Made by a program: the position numbers and the translations under genes. From assembly GCF_900105945.1 (NCBI RefSeq), contig NZ_FNSO01000004.1:1178001-1242000 (forward strand): 64,000 nucleotides of DNA. Direction: 5' to 3'. Below, piece by piece: positions 18,459 to 27,297 of this stretch. The number at the start of each line of letters is the position of its first letter. Position 1 is the stretch's first letter. The notes beneath the pieces are model-generated. The model was not told the DNA's origin and did no database searches. It worked only from the letters and a program-made list of their open reading frames with translations. The DNA is from Amycolatopsis tolypomycina. GTDB lineage: Bacteria; Actinomycetota; Actinomycetes; Mycobacteriales; Pseudonocardiaceae.

Positions 18459-19373
18459 ATGAACCGTGCTCGCCCGGTTGCCGCGCTGCCGCTCGCCACG
18501 GCCGGACTCGCGCTGGTCGCGGCCTGCGGGACCAACCCGTACGCCACGTCCGGTGCCGGTCAGCCGCTGGTGCTCGGCGCGCAGCCGGCGAGCACGGTTC
18601 CGGCCGGCACCGCCGCCCGGCTGATATCGTCCACAGTGGACGGGCTGGGCACGGTGCTGGCCGACGCGGAAGGCCACACGCTCTACCGCTACGCGAAGGA
18701 CACGGCCAAGCCGGCCACGGCGAACTGCGCCGGCCCGTGCGCGACGACGTGGCCCCCGCTGGTGTCCGACGGCCCGGCGATCGCCGCCGGCGTCGACAGC
18801 GGGCTGGTGGGCTCGGTGACCCGGCCCGACGGCCGCAGGCAGGTGACGGTCGGCGGCTGGCCGGTCTACCGGTACGCGAAGGACACCGGCCCGGGCATCG
18901 CGCTCGGCAGCGACGTCAGCGCGGACTGGGCACCGATCACCCCGGCGGGCGCCAAGGCAAACCCCGCCACGATCGAGACGGCCGAGGTCGACGGTCTCGG
19001 CAAGATCCTCACGGACGCGGACGGCCGCACCCTGTACTTGTTCACCAAGGACGGCAAGGGATCGGCAAAATCCACCTGCAACGCGGCCTGCGCGGCCCAG
19101 TGGCCCCCGCTCCCGGCGGACGGCCGAGTGACCACGGCCGCGGGCATCGACCCGGCCCTGATCGGCCGCATCCGCAGAGCGGACGGAACAAGCCAGGTGA
19201 CAATAGGCGGCTGGCCGGTGTACACCCACGAAGAAGACGAGCCAGGCGAAGCAGCAGGCCAAGGAGCGGCCGGCGCCTGGTACGCCCTGGAGCCCAACGG
19301 CTGCAAGGCCGAGCCGGTGGCCCGAAGCCCGGAGATCCGGCAGGCACTGGCCCCCACATCCGGCGGGCAGTGA
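18459..19373 (+). CDS. COG4315-type lipoprotein with two tandem repeat domains
   Basis: A 304-residue lipoprotein with signal peptide and lipobox LVAAC (about residue 24). Two copies of the same domain follow. The first has TVDGLGTVLADAEGHTLYRY, NCAGPCATTWPPL and VGGWPVYRY. The second has EVDGLGKILTDADGRTLYLF, TCNAACAAQWPPL and IGGWPVYTH. Each copy has a C-x3-C pair before the WPP motif. Its single-repeat relative is encoded first in the divergent redox operon, and both operons share the predicted sigma promoter. GGAAGGAG lies before the ATG. A TCCACAGTGGA palindrome lies inside the gene, encoding STVD at the start of repeat 1. Confidence 0.85.
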   Translation: MNRARPVAALPLATAGLALVAACGTNPYATSGAGQPLVLGAQPASTVPAGTAARLISSTVDGLGTVLADAEGHTLYRYAKDTAKPATANCAGPCATTWPPLVSDGPAIAAGVDSGLVGSVTRPDGRRQVTVGGWPVYRYAKDTGPGIALGSDVSADWAPITPAGAKANPATIETAEVDGLGKILTDADGRTLYLFTKDGKGSAKSTCNAACAAQWPPLPADGRVTTAAGIDPALIGRIRRADGTSQVTIGGWPVYTHEEDEPGEAAGQGAAGAWYALEPNGCKAEPVARSPEIRQALAPTSGGQ

Positions 19374-19388
19374 CCCGCCCCACGATCC

Positions 19389-19443
19389 CCGGCCCGGCGG
19401 ACACTTCCCTCCACCTCACCCCCCCCCGAGTCCGCCGGGCCGG
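19389..19443. repeat. Conserved-loop hairpin A1
   Basis: A 14-bp perfect stem (19389-19402 with 19430-19443) encloses a 27-base loop containing CTTCCCTCCACCTCACCCC. The same loop recurs at 19589, 19717 and 20041 on different stems. Confidence 0.75.
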
Positions 19444-19461
19444 TTGTTTCACAACAGAATC

Positions 19462-19580
19462 GCGGGAGTCGTTCCCGCACCGAAACCGCGGGAGTCGTTC
19501 CCGCACGGAAACCGCGGGAGTCGTTCCCGCACGGAAACCGCGGGCCTGGCCCCGCACCGAGATGGCGGGCTTGCCCCGCA
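19462..19580. repeat. Five tandem small hairpins, about 26-bp period
   Basis: GCGGGAGTCGTTCCCGC units start at 19462, 19488 and 19514. Two degenerate units follow at 19540 (GCGGGCCTGGCCCCGC) and 19565 (GCGGGCTTGCCCCGC), linked by CACCGAAACC-type spacers. Each unit is a short hairpin, and in the degenerate units both arms have changed together. A sixth copy is at 19693-19711. Confidence 0.75.
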
Positions 19581-19588
19581 CCCGATCC

Positions 19589-19643
19589 CCGGCCCGGTGG
19601 ACGCTTTCCCTCCACCTCACCCCCCCCGAGTCCACCGGGCCGG
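19589..19643. repeat. Conserved-loop hairpin A2
   Basis: A 14-bp perfect stem (19589-19602 with 19630-19643) and a 27-base loop nearly identical to A1. One stem position differs from A1 on both arms (C/G in A1, T/A here), which is a compensatory change. Confidence 0.75.
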
Positions 19644-19716
19644 GATTCTTCACCCACCGATCCGGCCCAGCCGGATCAGCGAAGGAGGAAAAGGCGGGAG
19701 TCGCTCCCGCCCGCGA

Positions 19717-19769
19717 GTTCCGGCCGGTGGAAGCTTCCCTCCACCTCACCCCATCCACCGCGCCGGAAC
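19717..19769. repeat. Conserved-loop hairpin A3
   Basis: GTTCCGGCCGGTGGA pairs with the downstream TCCACCG-CGCCGGAAC with one bulged base. The loop again contains CTTCCCTCCACCTCACCCC. The stem sequence is unrelated to A1 and A2 outside GGTGGA. Confidence 0.7.
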
Positions 19770-19824
19770 CCTTCCCCACCCACGATCCGCCGGCCGACCC
19801 TCCAGATCAGCGAGTCGACCCCCC

Positions 19825-19971
19825 AATCACGAGTGATGCCCCGGCAATCACGCGAGTCGCCTCCCCAATCACGCGAGATCCGCCCCGAGTCACGCGAGAT
19901 CCGTCCCCAATCACGCGAGATCCGTCTCCAACCACACGACTTCCGCTTCGAATCACGTGAGTTCCGCCCAG
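19825..19971. repeat. Seven tandem 21-bp repeats
   Basis: Units start at 19825, 19846, 19867, 19888, 19909, 19930 and 19951, exactly 21 bp apart. The consensus is close to AATCACGCGAGATCCGTCCC. The core ATCACGCG is shared with the arrays at 2237-2318, 3585-3615 and 23719-23752. A minus-strand frame through it would encode a 7-residue repeat (GSRVIGD), but it has no supporting start site. Confidence 0.8.
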
Positions 19972-20040
19972 GCCCCGGCCGGTGGCCGCCCCTCGGTCAC
20001 CGGGCCGGTCCACCTCCTGCGGAACCCCGGTGCCCCGGTC

Positions 20041-20082
20041 CCGGGGGATGCTTCCCTCCACCTCACCCCCCTCATCCCCCGG
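20041..20082. repeat. Conserved-loop hairpin A4
   Basis: CCGGGGGAT (20041-20049) pairs with ATCCCCCGG (20074-20082) around the same CTTCCCTCCACCTCACCCC loop. It spans the stop codon of the minus-strand Lrp-type gene and could act as its terminator. Confidence 0.7.
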
Positions 20083-21136
20083 ATCGGTGAACGCTGCGGT
20101 CCCCGTGCTCCGGCACGGGGACCGCGGCCCAGAAGTCCAACGGCACCCGGCCCGTCGCCCGGCCCGCCGCGTCGAGCAGGCGACCCATCAGCTTGACGCT
20201 CCGCAGCGTCACCGCGCGGCCGGTGATCTCCAGCCACGGCAGCTTCGCCGCCAGCCCGGCTTCCAGCGGGAGCAAATCCTGCTGCGCGGGCAGCCACACC
20301 ACCAGCATCAGGTTCTCCGCCCCGGCCAACGCGGCGCACATCCGGACCTCCGGGACCATCGCCAGCGACCGGGCCGTCGTCTCCAGCTTGTCCGGTGGGA
20401 CGCGCAGCCACAGCGTCACCGTCACCGGCGCCGGTGACACCGACCGCGCGATCTCGCAGCGGACCCGGATCGCGCCGCGGCCGAGCAAGCCGTCCAGCCG
20501 GCGGCGCACCGTCGTCGCGCCGATGCCCAGTGACTCCGCCAGTGCCGCCGCCGATGCTCTGGCGTCCGCGCCCAACGCCAAGATCAGTGCCCGGTCCGCC
20601 GCATCGAACCGCAGTGGTGTGCGACGGCGGGCCGGCTTCGGTGCCAGCGCCTCGCGCTGACCCGGCGAAATCGCCCGCACCCGCCAGCGGCTGCCCTCGG
20701 TGAACATCCGCGGCGACACCGTCGTCCGCACGCGCGTCACGCCCGGCACCGCCGCCACCCGGCCCGCCACGTGCGCCCCCAGCTCCCGCACCGACGGCGT
20801 GACGACGTGGGCGAGCAGGTCGCACGGCCCCGCCACGTACTCGACCGTCGCCACGTGGACGTCGGACGCCAGCGCCGAAGCGACCGGCAACGCCGCCCCC
20901 GGCTCGCAGTCGATCGCCACGAAGGCCAGTGCCAGCCGCTCGAGGAGCTCGCCGCCGGCGTAGGCGGTGAGCCAGGCGTCCCCGCGCTCCACCAGCGCGT
21001 CCCAGCGCCGGGCCGCCGTCACCGCGCCCACGCCGAGTGCGCGGCCGAGCGTCGACCACGACGCCCGCGGCGCCGCCTGGAGCGCGTCGGCCAGTTTGAG
21101 GTCCTGCTCGGCCAACATGGCGGATTCTTCGCTCAT
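20072..21136 (-). CDS. Double-domain Lrp/AsnC-family regulator
   Basis: A 354-residue protein, about twice the length of a normal Lrp/AsnC protein. The first half has a winged-helix segment (LKLADALQAAPRASWSTLGRALGVGAVTAARRWDAL) and a RAM-like domain. The second half repeats the plan (DRALILALGADARASAAALAESLGIGATTVRRRLDGLL, then MVPEVRMCAALAGAENLMLVVWLP). Such fused regulators sense amino acids or related ligands. It is divergent from the M20 peptidase gene at 21205 with a 68-bp gap, which suggests control of that gene. Starts at 21136 and 21118 are both possible; GAGGG supports the first. Confidence 0.84.
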   Translation of the reverse strand: MSEESAMLAEQDLKLADALQAAPRASWSTLGRALGVGAVTAARRWDALVERGDAWLTAYAGGELLERLALAFVAIDCEPGAALPVASALASDVHVATVEYVAGPCDLLAHVVTPSVRELGAHVAGRVAAVPGVTRVRTTVSPRMFTEGSRWRVRAISPGQREALAPKPARRRTPLRFDAADRALILALGADARASAAALAESLGIGATTVRRRLDGLLGRGAIRVRCEIARSVSPAPVTVTLWLRVPPDKLETTARSLAMVPEVRMCAALAGAENLMLVVWLPAQQDLLPLEAGLAAKLPWLEITGRAVTLRSVKLMGRLLDAAGRATGRVPLDFWAAVPVPEHGDRSVHRSGG

Positions 21137-21204
21137 CAGCCCTCGTGTCGGTGGTTTCTGCGGATTTCCCCGGCCATTGTGCGCGACACTCCCATGATCG
21201 GCGG

Positions 21205-22398
21205 ATGACCCTGCGTTCCGATGCCGCCGCCCTGCTCGACGACCTCGTCGCCCTCCGTCGCGACCTGCACAAGATCCCCGAGATCGGCCTGCACCTGCCG
21301 CGCACCCAGGACCGGGTCCTCGCCGCGCTGGACGGCCTGCCGCTCGAAATCACCCTGGGCAAGAACCTCTCCTCGATCACCGCGGTCCTCCGGGGAACCA
21401 GACCCGGCGGCACCGTCCTCCTGCGCGGCGACATGGACGCGCTCTCGGTCACCGAAGCCAGCGGCGAGGAGTTCAGCTCCACCCTCGACGGCGCCATGCA
21501 CGCCTGCGGCCACGACCTGCACACCGCCGGTCTCGTCGGCGCCGCCCGGCTGCTCGCCGCTCGCAAGGAAGACCTCCCCGGCGACGTCGTCTTCATGTTC
21601 CAGCCGGGCGAAGAAGGCTGGGACGGCGCCGGCCGCATGATCGACGAAGGCGTGCTGACGGCGTCCGGCAAGCCCGTCGACGCCGCCTACGGCCTGCACG
21701 TCTCGGCCGCCAGCTACGCGAAGGGCCACTTCGTCGCCCGCCCGGGCACACTGATGGCCGCGTCGGGCGCGCTCGAAGTCCGCGTCAAGGGCGACGGCGG
21801 CCACGGCTCGTCGCCGCACGACGCCCGCGACCCCATCCCGGCCGCCTGCGAGATGGTGACCGCCCTGCAGACGATGGTCACGCGCACCTTCGACGTCTTC
21901 GACCCGGTCGTGATCACCGTCGGCTCGTTCCACGCCGGCACGCGGCGCAACATCATCCCGGACGACGCCGTGTTCGAGGCGACGCTGCGGTCTTTCTCGC
22001 CGGAGGTCGCGGCGCGGGTGGGCGAGCGCGCGGTGCAGGTCTGCCGCGGCATCGCGCAGGCGCACGGACTCGACATCGACGTCACCTACGAACCCGAGTA
22101 CCCCGCGACGGTCAACGACGCCGGCGCCTACGACTTCGTGGCGGCCACGATCCGCGACGTCTTCGGCGAGGAGCGCTTCACCGAGATGGCCGATCCGATC
22201 ACCGGTTCGGAGGACTTTTCCCGTGTCCTCGAACGAGTTCCCGGTGCCTACCTGTTCCTCGGTGCCTGCCCCACGGACCCGGCGACCGCGCCGGACAACC
22301 ACTCGCCGCGGGCCCGCTTCGACGACAGCGTGCTCGGCGACGGCGCCGCGCTGCTGGCCGAGCTCGCCGTCCGCCGGCTCGGGCTGCTGGCCGGGTGA
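21205..22398 (+). CDS. M20-family amidohydrolase (hippurate hydrolase/aminoacylase type)
   Basis: A 397-residue M20D peptidase-like enzyme. It has RDLHKIPEIGLHLP, then the metal site GDMDALSV and HACGHDLHTA, the catalytic QPGEEGWDGA, the dimerisation-domain motif GHGSSPHDARDPIPAA and the C-terminal TGSEDFS with a DNHSPRARFDDS end. It hydrolyses N-acyl amino acids or similar amides in the cytoplasm. It lies divergently next to a double Lrp regulator and 112 bp before another amidohydrolase. A second M20D paralogue lies at 45950. The exact substrate cannot be inferred. Confidence 0.86.
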   Translation: MTLRSDAAALLDDLVALRRDLHKIPEIGLHLPRTQDRVLAALDGLPLEITLGKNLSSITAVLRGTRPGGTVLLRGDMDALSVTEASGEEFSSTLDGAMHACGHDLHTAGLVGAARLLAARKEDLPGDVVFMFQPGEEGWDGAGRMIDEGVLTASGKPVDAAYGLHVSAASYAKGHFVARPGTLMAASGALEVRVKGDGGHGSSPHDARDPIPAACEMVTALQTMVTRTFDVFDPVVITVGSFHAGTRRNIIPDDAVFEATLRSFSPEVAARVGERAVQVCRGIAQAHGLDIDVTYEPEYPATVNDAGAYDFVAATIRDVFGEERFTEMADPITGSEDFSRVLERVPGAYLFLGACPTDPATAPDNHSPRARFDDSVLGDGAALLAELAVRRLGLLAG

Positions 22399-22510
22399 GG
22401 CGGATGGTCCACAGTGGAGTGACGACAGGGGACGAGCCGGACCGGCCACAGCCCGGTTGTGCTCGCGAGTACTGTTGCCCTCGTCCTCGGCAATCCTCGC
22501 AGGAGGCGGC

Positions 22511-23713
22511 GTGACGCGCACGGTGTTCACCGGCGGCTCGGTCTTCGACGGCACCGGCGCGGATCCGGCGCCGGCCGACGTCGTCGTCGAGCACGGCCGG
22601 ATCGTCGACGTCGGCACGGACCTCGACGGCGACGAGGGCGTCGACTGCGCCGGCACGGTGCTGCTGCCCGGGCTGTTCGACTGCCACGTGCACGTGACGG
22701 TGTCGGACATCGGGCTGCTGTCGCGGGTGCAGAAGCCGTTCTCCTACCAGTTCTACGAAGCCGCGCGGAACCTGTGGGCGACGCTGGGCCTGGGCATCAC
22801 GACGGTCCGCGACGCGGCGGGCGCGGACCTCGGCATCAAGGAGGCGGTGGACGACGGCCTGATCCCCGGGCCGCGGCTGCAGATCTCGATCGGCCTGATC
22901 AGCCCGACCGGCGGCCACGGCGACGCGTGGCACCCGTCCGGGCTGTGCGTCCCGCTGATGGTGCCGCACCCGGGCCGGCCGGAGACGACGGTCGACGGCC
23001 CCGACGAGATGCGCCGGGTGGCGCGGACGCTGCTGCGCGCGGGCGCGGACGTGCTGAAGGTGTGCACGACCGGCGGCGTGCTGTCCCCGCGCGACGACCC
23101 GCGGCACTCGCAGTTCACGCCGGAGGAGCTGGACGTCCTGGTGACGGAGGCGGCGATGCAGGGCCGCCCGGTGATGGCGCACGCCCAGGGCGCGGCGGGC
23201 ATCAAGAACGCGGTCCGCGCGGGCGCCCGCTCGATCGAGCACGGGATCTACCTCGACGACGAGGCGATCGAGCTGATGCTCGGCCACGGCACCTGGCTGG
23301 TCCCGACGCTGATCGCCCCGGTGAACGTGGTCCGCGCGGCCGACGCGGGCGTCGACCTCCCGGCGGCGGTGGTGGCGAAAGCGCGCGAAGTGGTGGAGGC
23401 GCACCGGGATTCGTTGCGCCGCGCGTATGCGGCGGGCGTCCGGATCGCGATGGGCACGGACAGCGGAGTGGGCCCCCACGGGACGAACCTGGAGGAACTG
23501 GCCCTGATGGCGGCGTGCGGCATGACCCCGGGAGACGTCCTGGAGTCGACGACCTCTTCGGCGGCCCGCCTGATGGGCCTGGACGGCGAGCTGGGCCGGC
23601 TCGAGCCAGGCCTGCGGGCGGACGTCGTGGTGGTGGCCGGGGACCCGTACGACTTCCCGGCGCTGGCGTCGAACATCCGGGAGGTCTGGAAGGACGGCAT
23701 CCGGGTCGTCTGA
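22511..23713 (+). CDS. Metal-dependent amidohydrolase (imidazolonepropionase/prolidase-like)
   Basis: A 400-residue TIM-barrel amidohydrolase. It begins TRTVFTGGSVFDGTGADPAPADVVVEHGRIVDVG, with metal ligands in the FDCHVHVT motif, a VLKVCTTGGV strand carrying the usual Lys, His in MAHAQG, His in IEHGIYL and Asp in MGTDSGVGPHG. The C-terminal GRLEPGLRADVVVVAGDPYD is typical of the D-aminoacylase/prolidase branch. The GTG start has a perfect AGGAGG 4 bases upstream. It follows the M20 amidohydrolase and may act with it on the same acyl-amino acid or peptide substrate. Confidence 0.86.
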   Translation: MTRTVFTGGSVFDGTGADPAPADVVVEHGRIVDVGTDLDGDEGVDCAGTVLLPGLFDCHVHVTVSDIGLLSRVQKPFSYQFYEAARNLWATLGLGITTVRDAAGADLGIKEAVDDGLIPGPRLQISIGLISPTGGHGDAWHPSGLCVPLMVPHPGRPETTVDGPDEMRRVARTLLRAGADVLKVCTTGGVLSPRDDPRHSQFTPEELDVLVTEAAMQGRPVMAHAQGAAGIKNAVRAGARSIEHGIYLDDEAIELMLGHGTWLVPTLIAPVNVVRAADAGVDLPAAVVAKAREVVEAHRDSLRRAYAAGVRIAMGTDSGVGPHGTNLEELALMAACGMTPGDVLESTTSSAARLMGLDGELGRLEPGLRADVVVVAGDPYDFPALASNIREVWKDGIRVV

Positions 23714-23718
23714 CCCCG

Positions 23719-23752
23719 TGTCGTCCGTTCAAGCACGCGTGTCGTCCGTCAG
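23719..23752. repeat. Two 21-bp repeat units of the CACGCGTGTCG family
   Basis: GTGTCGTCCGTTCAAGCACGC is followed directly by a second GTGTCGTCCGTC. The 21-bp period and the CACGCGTGTCG junction match the array at 3585-3615. It lies between two convergent genes. Confidence 0.65.
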
Positions 23753-24546
23753 GGCTCCGGGTTCAGCAGGTCCATCAGCGCCGCGGCGAACTTCGCCGGG
23801 TTCCGCTGTGGCGCCAGGTGGGCCCCCGGCATCTCGGTGAACGGCAAGCCCAGCTCCAGGGCCAGGATCTTCGCCGGCTGGTAGTGGTAGCGGCCGCGGC
23901 TGCCCTCGCCCGCCACCGGGAAGATCTCCGTGCTCGCCTTGCGCAGGGCCCGCAGGTCCGGGAGGTAGTCGAAGAACTCCGTCAGCTCGCGGTCGAACAG
24001 CCGGATCCAGTCGGCTTCGTGGGGGAGGCGGAGGTTCGGCAGGTCCGGCAGTGCCGCGCCGGCGATGGCGTCCGCGAACCGTGTCACCGCGGTCATCAGC
24101 TCGCCCGATCGGGCCAGCCGGACCTGTTCCGCCGCCGCTTCGAGCCAGCTGCCCGCGTCCGGCATCAGGTGGACCGCCGGGGGTTCGTGGGCGACCAGCG
24201 TCGTCACGTGGTCCGGGTGCCGGGCGACGAGGTCGAGGCCGATCAGTGCGCCCGCGCTCGAGCCGAACACCTGCGCCGGGCCGTCGGCCGCGTGGTCGAG
24301 GACCGCCAGTGCGTCGTCCGCCTGCCGCGCCACCGGGACCGGCCCCGTCGTCGTGTCGGTGCTGCCGAAGTGGCCGCGGCGGTCGTAGGTGATCACGGTG
24401 AAGTCCGCGTACAGCTGCTTCGCCAGCGCGCGGTAGGCGTCACCCGATCCGGTGCCGCCGGCGATGAGCAGCAGGGCCGGGCCCTCGCCGCCGCGGCGGA
24501 CGAGGAGCTCGCCGTCCTCCACCGGGCAACGGCTTTCCGAGATCAT
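23749..24546 (-). CDS. Alpha/beta hydrolase
   Basis: A 265-residue alpha/beta-hydrolase fold protein. It has LLLIAGGTGSGDAYRALAKQL (oxyanion region), the YDRRGHFGSTD motif, the nucleophile elbow VFGSSAGALIGLDLVARHP (Ser), and a distal MPGAHLAPQRNPAKFAAAL with the catalytic His. There is no signal peptide. It lies 52 bp downstream of fadA5 on the same strand and may be the second gene of that operon. An esterase or CoA-ester/lactone hydrolase role in sterol breakdown is possible but unproved. Confidence 0.83.
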   Translation of the reverse strand: MISESRCPVEDGELLVRRGGEGPALLLIAGGTGSGDAYRALAKQLYADFTVITYDRRGHFGSTDTTTGPVPVARQADDALAVLDHAADGPAQVFGSSAGALIGLDLVARHPDHVTTLVAHEPPAVHLMPDAGSWLEAAAEQVRLARSGELMTAVTRFADAIAGAALPDLPNLRLPHEADWIRLFDRELTEFFDYLPDLRALRKASTEIFPVAGEGSRGRYHYQPAKILALELGLPFTEMPGAHLAPQRNPAKFAAALMDLLNPEP

Positions 24547-24598
24547 GCCTCGAAGTGAAGCACAACCTGTTCACCCGACCGCGTGGTGGTCGACCCCG

Positions 24599-25783
<1,185 letters not shown>

Positions 25784-25799
25784 TCACTGCCGGAAAAAC

Positions 25800-25813
25800 T
25801 AGAACAAGTTATC
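25800..25813. promoter_or_regulatory. KstR-type operator, fadA5 side
   Basis: TAGAACAAGTTATC matches the KstR palindrome TnnAACnnGTTnnA except at the last base. It lies 44 bp upstream of the fadA5 start. Confidence 0.7.
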
Positions 25814-25952
25814 GTTTTGCGCAAGTCTGCCCAGGTTTCACCCCTTCTTGATCTTGCGGCGGTGAGCAAGCGCTCACCTGGCATCATCGGTTAAGTAAAC
25901 GGGTTTCACTTACGGTCTTCCCTTGGTTAACACCGTATGCTTCAATCCAACT

Positions 25953-25966
25953 TAGAACGTGTTACA
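25953..25966. promoter_or_regulatory. KstR-type operator, cyp125 side (perfect match)
   Basis: TAGAACGTGTTACA fits TnnAACnnGTTnnA at every fixed position, 22 bp upstream of the cyp125 GTG. KstR represses sterol genes until a 3-oxo-cholestenoyl-CoA-type ligand appears. Confidence 0.82.
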
Positions 25967-25987
25967 AGCCGAACCGTGGGAGGCAAC

Positions 25988-27214
25988 GTGGCCGCTCCGC
26001 TCATCCCCGCCGGGTTCGACTTCACCGATCCCGATCTCTTGGCAGAGCGACTTCCCGTCGCCGAGTTCGCCGAACTGCGGCGGACCGCCCCGGTGTGGTG
26101 GAACCCCCAGAAGCACAACACCGCCGGCTACCGCGACGACGGCTACTGGGTCGTCTCGCGCCACGCGGACGTCAAGGAGGTCTCCCGCGACAGCACGCTG
26201 TACTCGTCGCGCGAAAAGACCGCCATCATCCGCTTCGACGAGAACATGACCGAGGACAACCTCGAGGCGAACCGCCTGGTGCTGCTCAACCAGGACGCCC
26301 CGCAGCACACGAAGCTGCGGCGGATCGTGTCGAAGGGCTTCACCCCGCGGTCGATCTCGAAGCTCGAGGACACCCTGCGCGACCGCGCCGACCGGATCGT
26401 GCACGAGGCACGGAAGAAGGGGTCGGGCGACTTCGTCACCGACGTCGCCTGCGAGCTGCCGCTGCAGGCGATCGCCGAGCTGATCGGCATCCCGCAGGAA
26501 GACCGGCTGAAGATCTTCGACTGGTCCAACCAGATGGTCGCCTACGACGACCCCGAGTACGAGGTCGCGCCGCTGGAAGCGTCCGCCCAGCTCGTCGGGT
26601 ACGCCTGGAACATGGCCGAGGAGCGGCGCAAGTGCCCGATGGACGACATCGCCACCAAGCTCATCCAGGCCGACGTCGACGGTGAATCGCTCGGCTCCGA
26701 CGAGTTCGGGTTCTTCGTCATCCTGCTCGCCGTCGCCGGCAACGAGACGACGCGCAACGCCATCACCCACGGCATGAAGGCCTTCCTGGACCACCCGGAC
26801 CAATGGGCACTGTTCAAGGAGCAGCGGCCGAAGACCGCGCCCGACGAGATCGTCCGCTGGGCCACCCCGATCGTCGCCTTCCAGCGCACCGCCACCCGGG
26901 ACACCGAGCTCGGCGGCGCGCAGATCCGCAAGGGCGACCGCGTCGGGATGTTCTACAGCTCGGCCAACTTCGACCACGAGGTCTTCGAAAACCCGGAGAA
27001 GTTCGACATCTTCCGCGAGGACAACCCGCACGTCGGCTTCGGCGGCACGGGGTCGCACTACTGCATCGGCGCCAACCTGGCCCGGCTGGAGATCGACCTG
27101 ATCTTCAACGCCATCGCCGACGTGATGCCGGACATCGCCGAGGCCGCACCCCCCGTGCGGCTGCGGTCGAGCTGGATCAACGGCATCAAGCACTACCCGG
27201 TGAACTACGGCTGA
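25988..27214 (+). CDS. cyp125: Cytochrome P450 CYP125 (steroid C26/C27 hydroxylase)
   Basis: A 408-residue P450. It has LPPGFDFTDP-like PAGFDFTDPDLLAERLPVAEFAELR at the N-terminus, the I-helix LLAVAGNETTRNAITHG, the EIVRWATPIVAFQRTA region and the haem loop FGGTGSHYCIGANLAR with the Cys ligand. The resemblance to mycobacterial CYP125A1 is close over the whole length. It oxidises the terminal methyl of the sterol side chain to start its degradation. The GTG at 25988 (after GGGAGG) is preferred over the longer frame, which would read through the KstR operator. A strong hairpin follows at 27223-27251. Confidence 0.93.
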   Translation: MAAPLIPAGFDFTDPDLLAERLPVAEFAELRRTAPVWWNPQKHNTAGYRDDGYWVVSRHADVKEVSRDSTLYSSREKTAIIRFDENMTEDNLEANRLVLLNQDAPQHTKLRRIVSKGFTPRSISKLEDTLRDRADRIVHEARKKGSGDFVTDVACELPLQAIAELIGIPQEDRLKIFDWSNQMVAYDDPEYEVAPLEASAQLVGYAWNMAEERRKCPMDDIATKLIQADVDGESLGSDEFGFFVILLAVAGNETTRNAITHGMKAFLDHPDQWALFKEQRPKTAPDEIVRWATPIVAFQRTATRDTELGGAQIRKGDRVGMFYSSANFDHEVFENPEKFDIFREDNPHVGFGGTGSHYCIGANLARLEIDLIFNAIADVMPDIAEAAPPVRLRSSWINGIKHYPVNYG

Positions 27215-27222
27215 CCGCCGCG

Positions 27223-27251
27223 GCGCCGCGGCCTGCCCCGGGCCGCGGCGC
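27223..27251. terminator. Strong hairpin after cyp125
   Basis: GCGCCGCGGCC (27223-27233) pairs perfectly with GGCCGCGGCGC (27241-27251), 8 bases after the cyp125 stop. It has no U tract. Confidence 0.65.
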
Positions 27252-27297
27252 TGCCGTCCGGCGGGCCGTGGCCCGGCCGGGGTGACATCATGACCCG

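Larger units (their letters stand above)
19374..20071. other. 698-bp gene-free region made of three short-repeat families
   Basis: No credible gene. In order it holds hairpin A1 (19389-19443), five tandem CGGGAGTCGTTCCCG-type hairpins (19462-19580), hairpin A2 (19589-19643), a sixth copy of the small hairpin (19693-19711), hairpin A3 (19717-19769), seven 21-bp tandem units (19825-19971) and hairpin A4 (20041-20082), which overlaps the 3' end of the Lrp-type gene. Confidence 0.8.

Noticed and set aside
19825..19971. CRISPR array
   Set aside because: The 21-bp units are contiguous, with no unique spacers, and there are no cas genes.
19807..20061. A minus-strand frame of 84 codons with a 7-residue repeat (GSRVIGD)
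   Set aside because: The repeat follows from the 21-bp DNA period. It has no ribosome-binding site, and related arrays elsewhere do not keep a frame.
25864..25935. A third KstR site around GTTAACACCG between fadA5 and cyp125
   Set aside because: It has GTTAAC, but the two half-sites lack the AACnnGTT spacing of the consensus.
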